In this document: piece by piece, positions 7,845-16,191 of the stretch
How positions within the stretch are numbered: position 1 is the first letter of the stretch
Layout of the letters: each line of letters starts with the position of its first letter
Assembly (NCBI GenBank): GCA_964470375.1
Contig: CAYYCP010000002.1
Coordinates: 1 to 64,000 of the forward strand
Origin: CAYNQK01 sp964470375
GTDB taxonomy: Bacteria > Spirochaetota > Spirochaetia > Treponematales > JBGSOB01
Reading direction: 5' to 3'
DNA: 64,000 nucleotides
Position numbers and translations under genes: made by a program
The notes under the pieces: generated by a model
The model's database searches: none
What the model saw: the letters and a program-made list of their open reading frames with translations, nothing else
What the model was told of the DNA's origin: nothing

Positions 7845-8860
7845 GCGTGAGGCGCGAATCGCATGGAAGGGGCCGGGACGGGGCTGAAATTGGGCTCTTC
7901 GTCATCGACAACGGCACTGTGAGCCTGAGTCTGTCGGAATACGGGGCTAGCCTGGTTTCGGCCCTGGTACCGTCGAGGACCGGCGGTCGCCAGGACGTGG
8001 TTTTGGGCTTCGACAGCCTGGAGGGCTATTTGGGACCCCATCCATTCTTCGGGGTGACAGTGGGGCGATTCGCCAACCGCATAGCCGGGGCGCGCTTCAC
8101 CATCGACGGGCGTGAGAGCCGTCTCGAGGCCAACGAGGGCAAAAATTGCCTCCATGGGGGCAGCACGGCCTGGGACAAGAGAGCCTGGAAGGGAGAGGCC
8201 ATAGCATCCAAGGACGCCGTGGAATTCCGACTCCTCAGCCCGGATGGGGACGGCGGCTTCCCCGGCCGCGTGGATGCCTGGACGCGCTATACCCTGAGCG
8301 CCGACAACGAAGTCTGGATCGAATTCGGCGCCATCACCGACGCGCCCACCCACGTCAACATGACCAACCATAGCTACTTCAACCTAGCCGGGCAGGGGGA
8401 TATCCTGGGGCATGAACTCCAGCTATCCTGCGCGCGCTACCTGGAGATCGACAAGGACACCCTGCCCACGGGGCGGATCCTCGAGGCGCGCGGCCCCATG
8501 GACTTCAGCGCCCCCAAGGCTCTTGGCGCGGACATGGCCGCCATGGGTATGGGCTACGACCATTGCTACGTCATCGACCGCCGGGGCTCAGGCCTTGTCC
8601 AGGCCGCCCGGGTGCGCGATCCGGCCAGTGGGCGGAGCCTGACCGTACGCAGCACCCAGCCCGGGGTTCAGCTCTACACCGGCAACTATCTCAACCAAAG
8701 CGGGGGCAAGGGCGGGAAGACCTACGGGCACCATGCCGGGTTCTGCCTGGAGACCCAACACTTCCCGGACAGCCCCAACCGCCCGGAATTCCCGAGCAGC
8801 CTCCTCAGACCAGGCGAGGAGTACAGGGAGACCGCCGTTTACGCCTTCGCCTGGGACTGA
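7841..8860 (+). CDS. galM: Aldose 1-epimerase
   Basis: Converts alpha- and beta-anomers of galactose and glucose. 339 residues with the mutarotase signatures: 'GVTVGRFANRIAGARFTIDG' (about 67-86), 'LHGG' (about 104), 'MTNHSYFNLAGQG' carrying the catalytic His (about 174), and the C-terminal 'GFCLETQHFPDSPN' with the catalytic Glu. No signal peptide is seen. The ATG at 7841 overlaps the previous stop as ATGA. Last gene of the plus-strand run; it converges on the UPF0210 gene. A galactokinase-like gene lies far away at 53645. Confidence 0.94.
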   Translation: MSVRRESHGRGRDGAEIGLFVIDNGTVSLSLSEYGASLVSALVPSRTGGRQDVVLGFDSLEGYLGPHPFFGVTVGRFANRIAGARFTIDGRESRLEANEGKNCLHGGSTAWDKRAWKGEAIASKDAVEFRLLSPDGDGGFPGRVDAWTRYTLSADNEVWIEFGAITDAPTHVNMTNHSYFNLAGQGDILGHELQLSCARYLEIDKDTLPTGRILEARGPMDFSAPKALGADMAAMGMGYDHCYVIDRRGSGLVQAARVRDPASGRSLTVRSTQPGVQLYTGNYLNQSGGKGGKTYGHHAGFCLETQHFPDSPNRPEFPSSLLRPGEEYRETAVYAFAWD

Positions 8861-8869
8861 GCGCCCCGA

Positions 8870-8903
8870 TACCCACGGAAAGCGTAGAGATTTTCCATGG
8901 GTA
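8870..8903. terminator. Possible shared hairpin terminator between convergent genes
   Basis: Between galM (plus) and the UPF0210 gene (minus) there is an 11-of-12 base-pair hairpin (8870-8881 with 8892-8903, one C-A mismatch, 10-base loop). The inner part of each arm is an A or T run but there is no clear U-tract after the stem. A bidirectional terminator is an inference from position. The rest of 8861-8964 shows nothing else. Confidence 0.35.
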
Positions 8904-8964
8904 CCCGGCTTTCGACGGATTCAAGGCTTGGCGGGCTGAGTTATCAACGGCGGCCTTTTAGGCC

Positions 8965-10326
8965 TCAGTTCTTGAAGGAGTGGATGGGCGGGGGGATATG
9001 ACCGCCCCGGTCTATGAAAGCCTTACTCGACAGACGCGATACCGGCATGACCGGGCAGCCGCCCAGGAGCCCTCCGAATTGTGCCCAATCCCCGGCAGCC
9101 TTGCCCGGTACGGGGATGATCCTGACCGCCGTGGTCTTGTTGTTCACCATGCCGATGGCCATTTCGTCGGCTATGATGGCGGAAATGGTTTCGGCCGGCG
9201 TGTCGCCGGGTATGGCCAGCATGTCCAGGCCCACCGAGCAGACCGATGTCATGGCCTCCAACTTGTCTATGCCGATGTAGCCTTTCCGCGCGGCCTCCAC
9301 CATGCCCTCGTCCTCAGATACCGGGATGAATGCACCCGAGAGGCCGCCCACCCGTGCGCTGGCCATGACCCCGCCTTTCTTGACCATGTCGGTGAGGAGG
9401 GCCAGGGCGGCTGTGGAACCATGGGCCCCCACAGCCTCAAGGCCGAGCTCCTCGAGAATACGTGCCACCGAATCGCCTACCGAGGGGGTGGGGGCAAGGG
9501 AAAGATCGAGGATGCCCTGAGGAGCCTCCAGGCGGCGGGCGGCCTCCTGGGCCACCAACTGGCCCATGCGGGTGATCTTGAAAGAGGCTTTCTTGATCTC
9601 CTCAGCCACGAGGTCGAAGGGGGCGCCGCGGAAATTCTCCAGGACGGCTTTGATGACACCGGGCCCGGAGACGCCGACATTGACGGCGCTCTCGCCCTCT
9701 CCCGGGCCGTGGAAGGCCCCGGCCATGAAGGGATTATCCTCGGGGGCGTTGCAGAAGACGACCAGCTTGGCGCAGGCGATGCCGTCCGCCCCGGCGCTGG
9801 CGGCGGCGCAGCGCAGGATGACCAGGCCCATCTCAGCCACCGCGTCCATATTTATGCCTGACCTGGTGCTGGCTAGGTTCACCGAACCGCACACCCGACC
9901 GGTACCCGAGAGGGCTTGGGGCAGGGAAGCCATGAGGGCCTGGTCACCGGGCGTGGAGCCTTTCTGCACTAGGGCCGAGAAACCGCCGATGAAGTCGATG
10001 CCCAGATCTGAGGCGGTCTTGTCAAGGCATTCCGCCCAGGGCGAGTAGTCAGCTTCGCCGCTGGGCTCGGCCACCAAGGAGATAGGCGTCACCGCTATGC
10101 GCTTGTTGATGATGGGAATACCGAATTCCTCTTCGATTTCCATGACCACCGGGACCAGGCGCCCGGCGCGGCGCATGAGCTTGGAGCGGATCCGTTCAAG
10201 GCCCTCGGCGCGGTTTGACGAAGCGCAGTCGCGCAAGGACAGGCCTAGGGTGACCGCGCGGATGTCGAGTTTGAGGCGCATGAACATGTCCACGGTTTCC
10301 TGGATTTCGCGGGGCGTCAGCAGCAT
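8965..10326 (-). CDS. PFL family protein, UPF0210/DUF711
   Basis: 453 residues of the UPF0210 (DUF711) family, related in fold to glycyl-radical enzymes but without the radical-loop signature; function unknown. Recognised by 'VTLGLSLRDC' near the N-terminus, 'INKRIAVTPI' (about 74-83), the glycine-rich 'AVNVGVSGPGVIKAV' and 'LAPTPSVGDSVARILEE', and the C-terminal 'AQFGGLLGGCPVM'. The ATG at 10326 lies 13 bases after the end of the ACT-domain gene upstream. The pairing of UPF0210 with a small ACT protein is widespread and suggests the two work together. Confidence 0.9.
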   Translation of the reverse strand: MLLTPREIQETVDMFMRLKLDIRAVTLGLSLRDCASSNRAEGLERIRSKLMRRAGRLVPVVMEIEEEFGIPIINKRIAVTPISLVAEPSGEADYSPWAECLDKTASDLGIDFIGGFSALVQKGSTPGDQALMASLPQALSGTGRVCGSVNLASTRSGINMDAVAEMGLVILRCAAASAGADGIACAKLVVFCNAPEDNPFMAGAFHGPGEGESAVNVGVSGPGVIKAVLENFRGAPFDLVAEEIKKASFKITRMGQLVAQEAARRLEAPQGILDLSLAPTPSVGDSVARILEELGLEAVGAHGSTAALALLTDMVKKGGVMASARVGGLSGAFIPVSEDEGMVEAARKGYIGIDKLEAMTSVCSVGLDMLAIPGDTPAETISAIIADEMAIGMVNNKTTAVRIIPVPGKAAGDWAQFGGLLGGCPVMPVSRLSSKAFIDRGGHIPPPIHSFKN

Positions 10327-10339
10327 CGAGCGGACCTCC

Positions 10340-10609
10340 CTAGATGCGGTGCATGGCGGTGAAGACGCCCTCGTGCATGAGGCTCACGCTCACCCCCAGC
10401 CGGCCGCCCAGCTCCTCCAACCCGGCCTTGAGCTGGCTGATGGGGGCGGTGGAGGCGGACAGGTCCAGCATCATGGACATGACGAAGTTGCCTGAGAGGA
10501 TGGTCTGGCTGATGTCGACGATGTTGATGCGGTGCTCGGCCAGGAAGCCCGAGACGCTGGCGATGATGCCGACCCGGTCGGCGCCAACGACGGTGACAAT
10601 GGCATTCAA
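10340..10609 (-). CDS. ACT domain protein, UPF0237 family
   Basis: 89 residues, a single ACT domain: 'AIVTVVGADRVGIIASVSGF' then 'HRINIVDISQTIL' and 'FVMSMMLDL'. ACT domains bind small ligands, often amino acids. The start is taken as TTG at 10609 because GGAGG stands 6 bases upstream and this gives the standard domain start; no ATG in frame fits. It is the partner of the UPF0210 gene directly downstream. The 56 bases to the next upstream gene contain only this ribosome binding site. Confidence 0.85.
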   Translation of the reverse strand: MNAIVTVVGADRVGIIASVSGFLAEHRINIVDISQTILSGNFVMSMMLDLSASTAPISQLKAGLEELGGRLGVSVSLMHEGVFTAMHRI

Positions 10610-10665
10610 GGATTGCCTCCTGGTGATTCCATGGCTCAGATGATGGATGAAGGCTGGGCGATAGG

Positions 10666-11967
10666 TCAAGAACCGGAGTCGAGGGCCTCCAGGCAATAGC
10701 TGATCCAATCGCGCGTCTCACGATAGAGACCATCCTGGGCCATCAAGAAGGAGAACAAGGCCTCGCGGTAGTCGCCGTTGCTGGCGTAGGCCTGGCCCAG
10801 GTAGAAGCGCGCCCGGGCCTCGACGGCTTGGCTGCGGCGGATGGAAAGGAATTTTTCAATCTGCGAAATAGCCCCGGACCAATTCGCCTTTTGCACGCTG
10901 TCCTTCACGATGACGGCTAGGGTGTAGTCCTCGCCGGAAGCCGGAGTCTGGGCGTCTTTCTCCAGGATGAGTATGTCCGGGCGGCGAATCTGCTCGCGCG
11001 GAACTAAATCCAGGATGCGGGCTATGGCTTTCTCCGCGGCAGGGGAGATGCTTGACGGTTCCGGAATGCTGATGGCCGTCCCCAGGCGCTCGCCGGAGCC
11101 GATTGAGGATTCGATGACGCGGTAGGGAAGGGGTAGGCTGCGGGAGAGGGGCGACACCTCGGGAAGGCCGATGCGGTAGGCCCCCGCCGGAACGCGCACG
11201 CCTACGCTCGTGGCGTTGCGCCCCTGTTCGATGAGGATGCCGCCCGCCCGAAGGCGGGCCTCGTCGATAACGGCGTAATAGTAGTCTATGCCGGGAACAG
11301 GGTAATCGCGTACCTCTACCATCGTATCGTCCACGATGGATACGATGGAGGCTGAAAGGATGCTCAAGGAGTTCAACAATGGCTCGGGGCTGCGGTAGAC
11401 CACCAGGCGATGCCCGATGGGCGAGACTTGATAGCGGACGACGATGGCATCTGAATCGGTCTTGGCGCCTATACCGCTCACATCGGCGAAGGCCTGGGGG
11501 GCTTCATCAGCGTTCGCCGAAGTGGAGTCAGCAGAATCGGCGCTCGCCGAGGCTACGCGCTCCGATGAGGGCGAGCTCAGGCCGACTGCAGTGACGTTCT
11601 TGAAGGGCAGAAAGACTTCGTAGGCGATGCCGGACTCGTCCATGGACAGAACCGCGTAATACCATTCCCCTGGGCCGGCCTCCCGGTCGACGAAGCGCTG
11701 GCTGCCGTAGGGGACGGTTCCGGCCTTCACGGCCGAGGCAAAGCTGTCCTCATTGATGGGTTCGGCGGCCCGGTAGATGACGCAATCGCCCTGGACATCG
11801 GGGCTGTCGATCCAGGAGAGGACGATGGAATCCTCGTTCGTGCCGACCCTGACACGGGTGGGGTAGGGGGCGAAGACGGAGGCTGCGTCGTCCTGAGCGC
11901 CCTGGGCATAGACGGACAGGCAGGCGAGGAGGGCCAGGCACAGGGCCCAGGCGGGAATGCGTCTCAT
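10666..11967 (-). CDS. Secreted protein with fibronectin-III-like repeats and C-terminal TPR
   Basis: 433 residues. N-terminal signal peptide 'MRRIPAWALCLALLACLSVYAQG' region with likely cleavage after AQG. Two beta-rich Fn3-like modules follow ('SIVLSWIDSPD...VIYRAAEPI' and 'AIVVRYQVSP...VVYRSPEPL'), separated by a Ser/Ala/Asp-rich linker; each has a 'YYAV' strand near its end. The last 100 residues contain a TPR-like pair ('ARFYLGQAYASNGDYREALF'). Function unknown; periplasmic. The ATG at 11967 has only a weak ribosome site while GGGAGGG lies about 20 bases upstream, so a start near 12003 (TTG) is possible. Confidence 0.65.
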   Translation of the reverse strand: MRRIPAWALCLALLACLSVYAQGAQDDAASVFAPYPTRVRVGTNEDSIVLSWIDSPDVQGDCVIYRAAEPINEDSFASAVKAGTVPYGSQRFVDREAGPGEWYYAVLSMDESGIAYEVFLPFKNVTAVGLSSPSSERVASASADSADSTSANADEAPQAFADVSGIGAKTDSDAIVVRYQVSPIGHRLVVYRSPEPLLNSLSILSASIVSIVDDTMVEVRDYPVPGIDYYYAVIDEARLRAGGILIEQGRNATSVGVRVPAGAYRIGLPEVSPLSRSLPLPYRVIESSIGSGERLGTAISIPEPSSISPAAEKAIARILDLVPREQIRRPDILILEKDAQTPASGEDYTLAVIVKDSVQKANWSGAISQIEKFLSIRRSQAVEARARFYLGQAYASNGDYREALFSFLMAQDGLYRETRDWISYCLEALDSGS

Positions 11968-12056
11968 CAGCTCTATGATCGGCAGAAATCCCTCCCGGGA
12001 CAAGGTCTTCTTGCTCAGGTTTCGGTCGTCCGCCCCGAGGCCGCGCGCGCGGGGTA

Positions 12057-12085
12057 TTTACATATATCAACGCTTTTTGTAGGAT
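12057..12085 (+). promoter_or_regulatory. Putative promoter of the Cas2-like/prfB operon
   Basis: TTTACA (12057-12062), 17-base spacer, TAGGAT (12080-12085). The -10 box ends 6 bases before the ATG at 12092, so a transcript from here would have almost no leader, and the possible ribosome site 'aggattgagg' would overlap the -10 box. This is the only promoter-like pair in the 12004-12091 divergent region that fits the plus strand. Confidence 0.4.
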
Positions 12086-12091
12086 TGAGGC

Positions 12092-12379
12092 ATGTTCGTT
12101 TCCATCGTCTGCGACATGGGAAGCGATGACTCCCGCACCGAGCTGTACAATCTCCTCCCCCAGTATGGTTTCGAAAAGGTCCAGCGCGGCTGTTTCGAAT
12201 GCGCCGCCGCATCCGAACAGCAGATCGCCCGGCTCAAGAGGGATATCGACAAGATAACGGACTACTACGACACCATCCGCATGTACCAGTACCCCCTCGA
12301 GGGCACCCTGGTGCTGACCGCGCTCAAACAGAACAAATGGCGCCGGATCATCGTCCGGCCATCATCAAAGCCGGCCTGA
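12092..12379 (+). CDS. Orphan Cas2-like (VapD/Cas2 fold) small protein
   Basis: 95 residues with the Cas2 pattern: first strand 'MFVSIVCDMGSDDSRTEL' with the conserved Asp, 'LLPQYGFEKVQRGCFEC' matching the 'YG..rvQ.SvFe' block, a helix 'ARLKRDIDKI' and 'YDTIRMYQYPL'. In CRISPR systems Cas2 binds Cas1 to integrate spacers; relatives such as VapD are ribonucleases. No cas1, other cas gene or repeat array is in the window, and it sits 21 bases before prfB at the head of a translation/secretion operon, so a CRISPR role is unlikely. The fold call is good, the function open. Confidence 0.75.
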   Translation: MFVSIVCDMGSDDSRTELYNLLPQYGFEKVQRGCFECAAASEQQIARLKRDIDKITDYYDTIRMYQYPLEGTLVLTALKQNKWRRIIVRPSSKPA

Positions 12380-12400
12380 TCCGGCTCCCGGGAGGGCGAG

Positions 12401-13511
12401 ATGCTCGACGATTACGTTCAGCGCGTAGAGGCCGCAAAGGCCGGCATTCTTGAGACCTGGGGGCGTCTTTGACCCGGATGCCATACGCCGCAAGCTAGGG
12501 GAGCTGGAGCAGGCGACCCACGCGCCTGATTTCTGGGACGACCCAAAGGCCGCCGAGGGGGTCATGTCGCGCATGCGAGCTATGCGCAAGCGCATTGAGC
12601 CCTGGGAAAGCCTGCGCAACGATGTCCTCTCGCTGGACGAGATCCTCGGCCTGGCCCGCGCCGAGGGCGACGAGAGCATGGCCGCTGATATCCAATCCAG
12701 CCTGGAGTCGGTGGAGCGGCGCTTTTCGGAGTTGACCGCTCTGGAGCTGCTCTCGGACGAGGTCGACATGAACGGGGCCTTCCTGACCGTGCACGCCGGG
12801 GCGGGCGGCACCGAGGCCTGCGATTGGGCTAATATGCTCTACCGCATGTATACCCGATGGGCCGAGTCCAAGGGTTACACCACCGAGCTGGTCGACATGC
12901 TGGAGGCCGAGGGCGGCATCAAATCGGTTACCGTGCAGATCAACGGCGACTACGCCTATGGTTACCTCAAGGGCGAGGCCGGAGTACACCGCCTGGTACG
13001 CATATCGCCCTTCGATGCCAACGCCCGCCGTCATACATCCTTCGCCTCGGTCTACGTCTTCCCGGTTTTGGACGATTCGATAGAAGTGGAGATACGCCCC
13101 GAGGACCTGCGCGTGGACACATACCGCTCGGGCGGGGCCGGCGGCCAACACGTCAACAAGACCGACAGCGCCGTGCGCTTGACCCACCTGCCCACCGGTA
13201 TCATCGTAGCCTGTCAGAACGAGCGCAGCCAGATCAAGAACAGGGCCACGGCCATGAGCGTGCTCAAGGCTCGCCTGTATGAGTATTACAGGGCGGAGAA
13301 GGAGAAGGAAAACGAGAAATTCGCCCAGGAGAAGAAGGACATCTCCTGGGGCAACCAAATACGCTCGTACACATTCCAGCCTTACACCCTCGTCAAAGAT
13401 CACCGAACCAAGCTGGAGGTGGGCAACATCCAGGCGGTCATGGACGGCGATATAGACCCCTTTATTCAGGCCTTCCTGCGCGACCGCTGGGAGAGGCGCG
13501 GGACAGAATGA
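12401..13511 (+). CDS. prfB: Peptide chain release factor 2 (programmed +1 frameshift)
   Basis: Recognises UGA and UAA stop codons and triggers peptide release. Translation starts at ATG 12401 after 'gggaggg', runs 23 codons (MLDDYVQRVEAAKAGILETW...), then meets in-frame TGA at 12470-12472; a +1 shift at CTTTGAC resumes at GAC 12471 to give 369 residues in all. Downstream the class I release factor marks are clear: SPF in 'RISPFDANARRHTSF' for stop recognition and 'SGGAGGQHVNKTDSAVR' with the GGQ motif. The shift makes RF2 levels self-regulating, as in most bacteria. Overlaps the next gene by 4 bases (ATGA). Confidence 0.96.
12459..12473 (+). promoter_or_regulatory. RF2 programmed +1 frameshift signal
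   Basis: GGGGG (12459-12463), three bases, then CTT TGA C (12467-12473). The spacing of the internal Shine-Dalgarno-like run from the slippery CTT and the TGAC stop context match the classic prfB site. Slow reading of TGA when RF2 is low favours the +1 slip. Confidence 0.93.
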
Positions 13512-13873
13512 ACATGGCCTTTGTGTTCGAAGACGATCAGGCGGTCAGGCAGGATCTGAGCGAGGCCATACGGGCCTGCGGCTGGGAGTGCTGCTGTGCC
13601 AACATGGCTGAGGGGCCCGAGACCCTCCGGCTGAAGGGCGGACCGCGCCTGGGGGCGGTTTTCGCGTCACTTTCAGCCGGTCTTCCTGAGACCCTGTCCA
13701 AGACCGCCAAGAGCATGGATCCGCAGGCCTTCATAGTGGCCATTGCCGACCTGGACCAGGACGACCTCCTCTTCCGCGCCCTGGAACGCGGCCTGGCCGA
13801 CGAATTCTTAGCCCTGCCCTTTTCCCGCGCTGACGTCGCCGGCATTCTGAAGCTCGTGGGCGGAGCCCGGTGA
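13508..13873 (+). CDS. Pseudo-receiver (response-regulator-like) protein
   Basis: 121 residues shaped like a CheY receiver domain: N-terminal 'MAFVFEDDQAVRQDLSEAI' with the acidic pair, central strand 'LGAVFASLSAGLPE', and C-terminal 'ALERGLADEFLALPFSRADV'. The phosphoacceptor Asp expected at the end of the third strand is absent (FASLSA, about residues 52-57) and the conserved Lys before Pro-Phe is Leu103. It should not be phosphorylated in the usual way and has no output domain. It overlaps prfB and the PEGA gene by 4 bases each. A protein-binding or signalling-adaptor role is an inference. Confidence 0.7.
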   Translation: MNMAFVFEDDQAVRQDLSEAIRACGWECCCANMAEGPETLRLKGGPRLGAVFASLSAGLPETLSKTAKSMDPQAFIVAIADLDQDDLLFRALERGLADEFLALPFSRADVAGILKLVGGAR

Positions 13874-15318
13874 GCCGAACCGGGAAGGCCGCGGCCCTGT
13901 TGGCCCTCCTGGCCCAGGCCCTGGCGGGCGCCCAGGCCCTGCAGGATAAGCGCGCGGAGATTCGCGTGGGCGTATGCCGCTTCCTCGCCGAGGGGCGGGA
14001 TGCCTTCATCGAGAGTCTGGCAGACACCATCCCCCTCCGGCTCAGGGACGGCCTGGCCGGGGAGGCCCGGCGAAGCCTAAGCCCCGAGGAGGCCTCGGCT
14101 TACCGCGAATGGGCCCGCGCATCTGTACTCTATGAAGAGGGTGGCAAGCTGCGCGAGCAGAGCCTCTCCTACGCGCGCTCTTTCCTCACCGAGGCGGAAG
14201 CCCGCAAGCTCGCCTCCGCCCGGGCATCCGCCCAGGCCCAGATGCGGGCCTCACGCCAAACCATAGAGGCGGCCGAAAAAGCGGCCGCCTCCTCAATCGG
14301 TGTCGCGCAACGCAAACCCATCGTCGTGGTGGACGACGGCAAGGGCGGTCTCTTGGAGGCGGTCTCGAGGAGGCCGGTCCGGGCGGCCGCTATGGCCGAT
14401 CTTGACATAATCGTAGGCGGCCGAGTCAGCGCCCTGGAAGACTACCTGGTGATAGAGCTGTGGGCTTATCACCGCTTCCTGGACGAGGTGATCGTGGATT
14501 GGAAGACTGCCGCCGCCCGCGACGACATTGGAGCGGCTCTGGCTGAAGCACTATTGACTCTGAGACCGGCTCTGACCGGTAAAGCTGAAGCCCGTCTGGC
14601 AGTGATTGTCGATCCGGCCGAGGCCGAACTCTACCTGGACGGGACCTATGCCGGGCGGGGGAGCCTGGCGGCCGAATGGATAGAGGCCGGGACCCACCAG
14701 GTGAGGGCCGAGGCCCCGGGCCACGCCTCGGTGCAGGAGGAAATCAGCCTGTCCGCGGGAGAGACGCGCGAGCTGCGCATCAGCCTTGAGAAAAAGGACA
14801 GGGGCACGTTTCGGGTCGCCAGCCTCCCCGAGGGGGCGGCGGTCTACTTGGGAGCTGAGTATCTCGGCGCTAGTCCGGTGGACATCGATTATCCAGATAG
14901 GCTCGTCTCGGGAAGGCTCAGGGCCCCAGGCATGCAGGACGCCCTCTTCGTAGCTGGACCTGATGCGCCGGCGGACGTGAAGATCGAGCTGATCGAAGCA
15001 GCGGCTGAGGGCGGCTCGGCATTAGACCGCGCCCGAAAGGCCTTTTATGACGCCAACGCCAAACTCATGATCTCCCTGCCCCTGACGATCCTAGCCTCCG
15101 GTCTCTTCATTTCGGACGTATCGGCCCTGAGCGCGGCTGAGGCCGGATACCAAACCGGGACGTACAGCCAGGAGCAGTACCAGTCCGCCCGGAAGGGCCT
15201 GTTGCTCGACATGGCTGCCTCAGGCCCCTTCCTCCTGGTCTCGGCGGGATTCTCGACTTGGTTCATGGGAGAGTGCCTGTTCAGACTGGCGCGTTATCTC
15301 GACGCCGCCAGGGAGTGA
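13870..15318 (+). CDS. Secreted/membrane protein with PEGA domain
   Basis: 482 residues, GTG start at 13870 overlapping the previous stop. Short N-terminal signal peptide ('AAALLALLAQALAGAQA'), an Ala-rich helical stretch (about 95-140), a central domain with 'ADLDIIVGGRVSALEDYLVIELWAY' resembling a lipoprotein/Curli-assembly-type core, then a PEGA domain ('DPAEAELYLDGTYAGRGSL...GTHQVRAEAPGH', about 250-290) and a second PEGA-like unit ('LPEGAAVYLGAEYLGASPV'). Two hydrophobic segments near the C-terminus suggest membrane attachment. PEGA proteins are common at the spirochaete surface; function unknown. Confidence 0.7.
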   Translation: MSRTGKAAALLALLAQALAGAQALQDKRAEIRVGVCRFLAEGRDAFIESLADTIPLRLRDGLAGEARRSLSPEEASAYREWARASVLYEEGGKLREQSLSYARSFLTEAEARKLASARASAQAQMRASRQTIEAAEKAAASSIGVAQRKPIVVVDDGKGGLLEAVSRRPVRAAAMADLDIIVGGRVSALEDYLVIELWAYHRFLDEVIVDWKTAAARDDIGAALAEALLTLRPALTGKAEARLAVIVDPAEAELYLDGTYAGRGSLAAEWIEAGTHQVRAEAPGHASVQEEISLSAGETRELRISLEKKDRGTFRVASLPEGAAVYLGAEYLGASPVDIDYPDRLVSGRLRAPGMQDALFVAGPDAPADVKIELIEAAAEGGSALDRARKAFYDANAKLMISLPLTILASGLFISDVSALSAAEAGYQTGTYSQEQYQSARKGLLLDMAASGPFLLVSAGFSTWFMGECLFRLARYLDAARE

Positions 15319-15324
15319 GGGAAG

Positions 15325-16191
15325 ATGGGATCTATCGGCGCAGGACTCAAGCGGCTCTTCGGTCTGGGGCGCCTGAGCGATGAATTCTACGAAGGTCTCG
15401 AAGACGCCTTGACAGAGGCCGACGTGGGGGCGGCCCTCTCGGCCCGGATAGTGTCATCGCTGCGAGAGGCATGCAGGAAGAAGGGCATCAACGACGAGGC
15501 CGGCGTGCGCGCTGAGCTGGAAGCAGGATTAGCTGGGATGGCCAAGGGGCTAGAGTTGAGCCTGCCCGCGGACCGCCTGGCGATCTTCCTTTTACTCGGC
15601 GTGAACGGGGTGGGCAAAACCACCAGCCTGGCCAAGCTGGGGGCCTACTACGCCCGCTGCCTGCCTAAGGATAAAATCATCCTGGCTGCCTGTGACACCT
15701 TTCGGGCTGGAGCGGTGGACCAGCTCATCATTCACGGGGAGAGGCTGGGGCTGCGTGTGGTGGCGAATAGGAATTCAGGCGATCCGGGAGCGGTGCTCTT
15801 CGACGCCATCCAGGCCGCCAAGGCCTCGGAGGCCCGCTTGGTACTGGCCGATACGGCCGGGCGGCTCCATAACAAGGCCAACCTGATGCGCGAGCTTGAG
15901 AAGATCGACAAGATCGCCCGGACTCAGGCCGGCCAGGCCGCCTATCGCAAGCTCTTGGTGATAGACGCAACTACCGGGCAGAACGGGCTCCAGCAGGCCG
16001 AGATCTTCGCCGAGACGGTAGGACTGGACGCGGTGATCCTGGCCAAGTACGACTCGAGCGCGAGGGGCGGCATGGCCCTAGCCATCTCCCAGCGCCTGGG
16101 CCTGCCCACGGCCTTCGTCGGCACGGGCGAGGGCTACGGAGATTTAGAGCCATTCTCGCCCGCGGCCTATTCCAAGGAACTCCTGGGGTGA
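15325..16191 (+). CDS. ftsY: Signal recognition particle receptor FtsY
   Basis: GTPase that docks the SRP-ribosome complex at the membrane. 288 residues: a short N domain ('LSDEFYEGLEDALTEADVG') and the G domain with G1 'GVNGVGKTTSLAKLG' (about 93-107), 'DTFRAGAVDQL', G3 'DTAGRLHNKANLM', 'TTGQNG', G4-like 'LAKYDSSARGG' and the closing 'GTGEGYGDLEPF'. The typical G4 is TKxD; here AKYD. The acidic A domain of Proteobacteria is absent, as is usual outside that group. It starts 6 bases after the PEGA gene and overlaps the next gene by 4 bases (GTGA). Confidence 0.95.
   Translation: MGSIGAGLKRLFGLGRLSDEFYEGLEDALTEADVGAALSARIVSSLREACRKKGINDEAGVRAELEAGLAGMAKGLELSLPADRLAIFLLLGVNGVGKTTSLAKLGAYYARCLPKDKIILAACDTFRAGAVDQLIIHGERLGLRVVANRNSGDPGAVLFDAIQAAKASEARLVLADTAGRLHNKANLMRELEKIDKIARTQAGQAAYRKLLVIDATTGQNGLQQAEIFAETVGLDAVILAKYDSSARGGMALAISQRLGLPTAFVGTGEGYGDLEPFSPAAYSKELLG

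Noticed and set aside
8980..10048. Long plus-strand open frames opposite the UPF0210 gene
   Set aside because: They mirror the third-position GC bias of the minus-strand gene, have low-complexity translations and no family resemblance. The same holds for other long opposite-strand frames, such as 37204-38895 opposite mrdA.
12092..12379. Possible CRISPR-Cas locus because of a Cas2-like protein
   Set aside because: No repeat-spacer pattern and no cas1, cas3, cas9 or other cas gene is present around it or elsewhere in the window; the neighbours are prfB and housekeeping genes.
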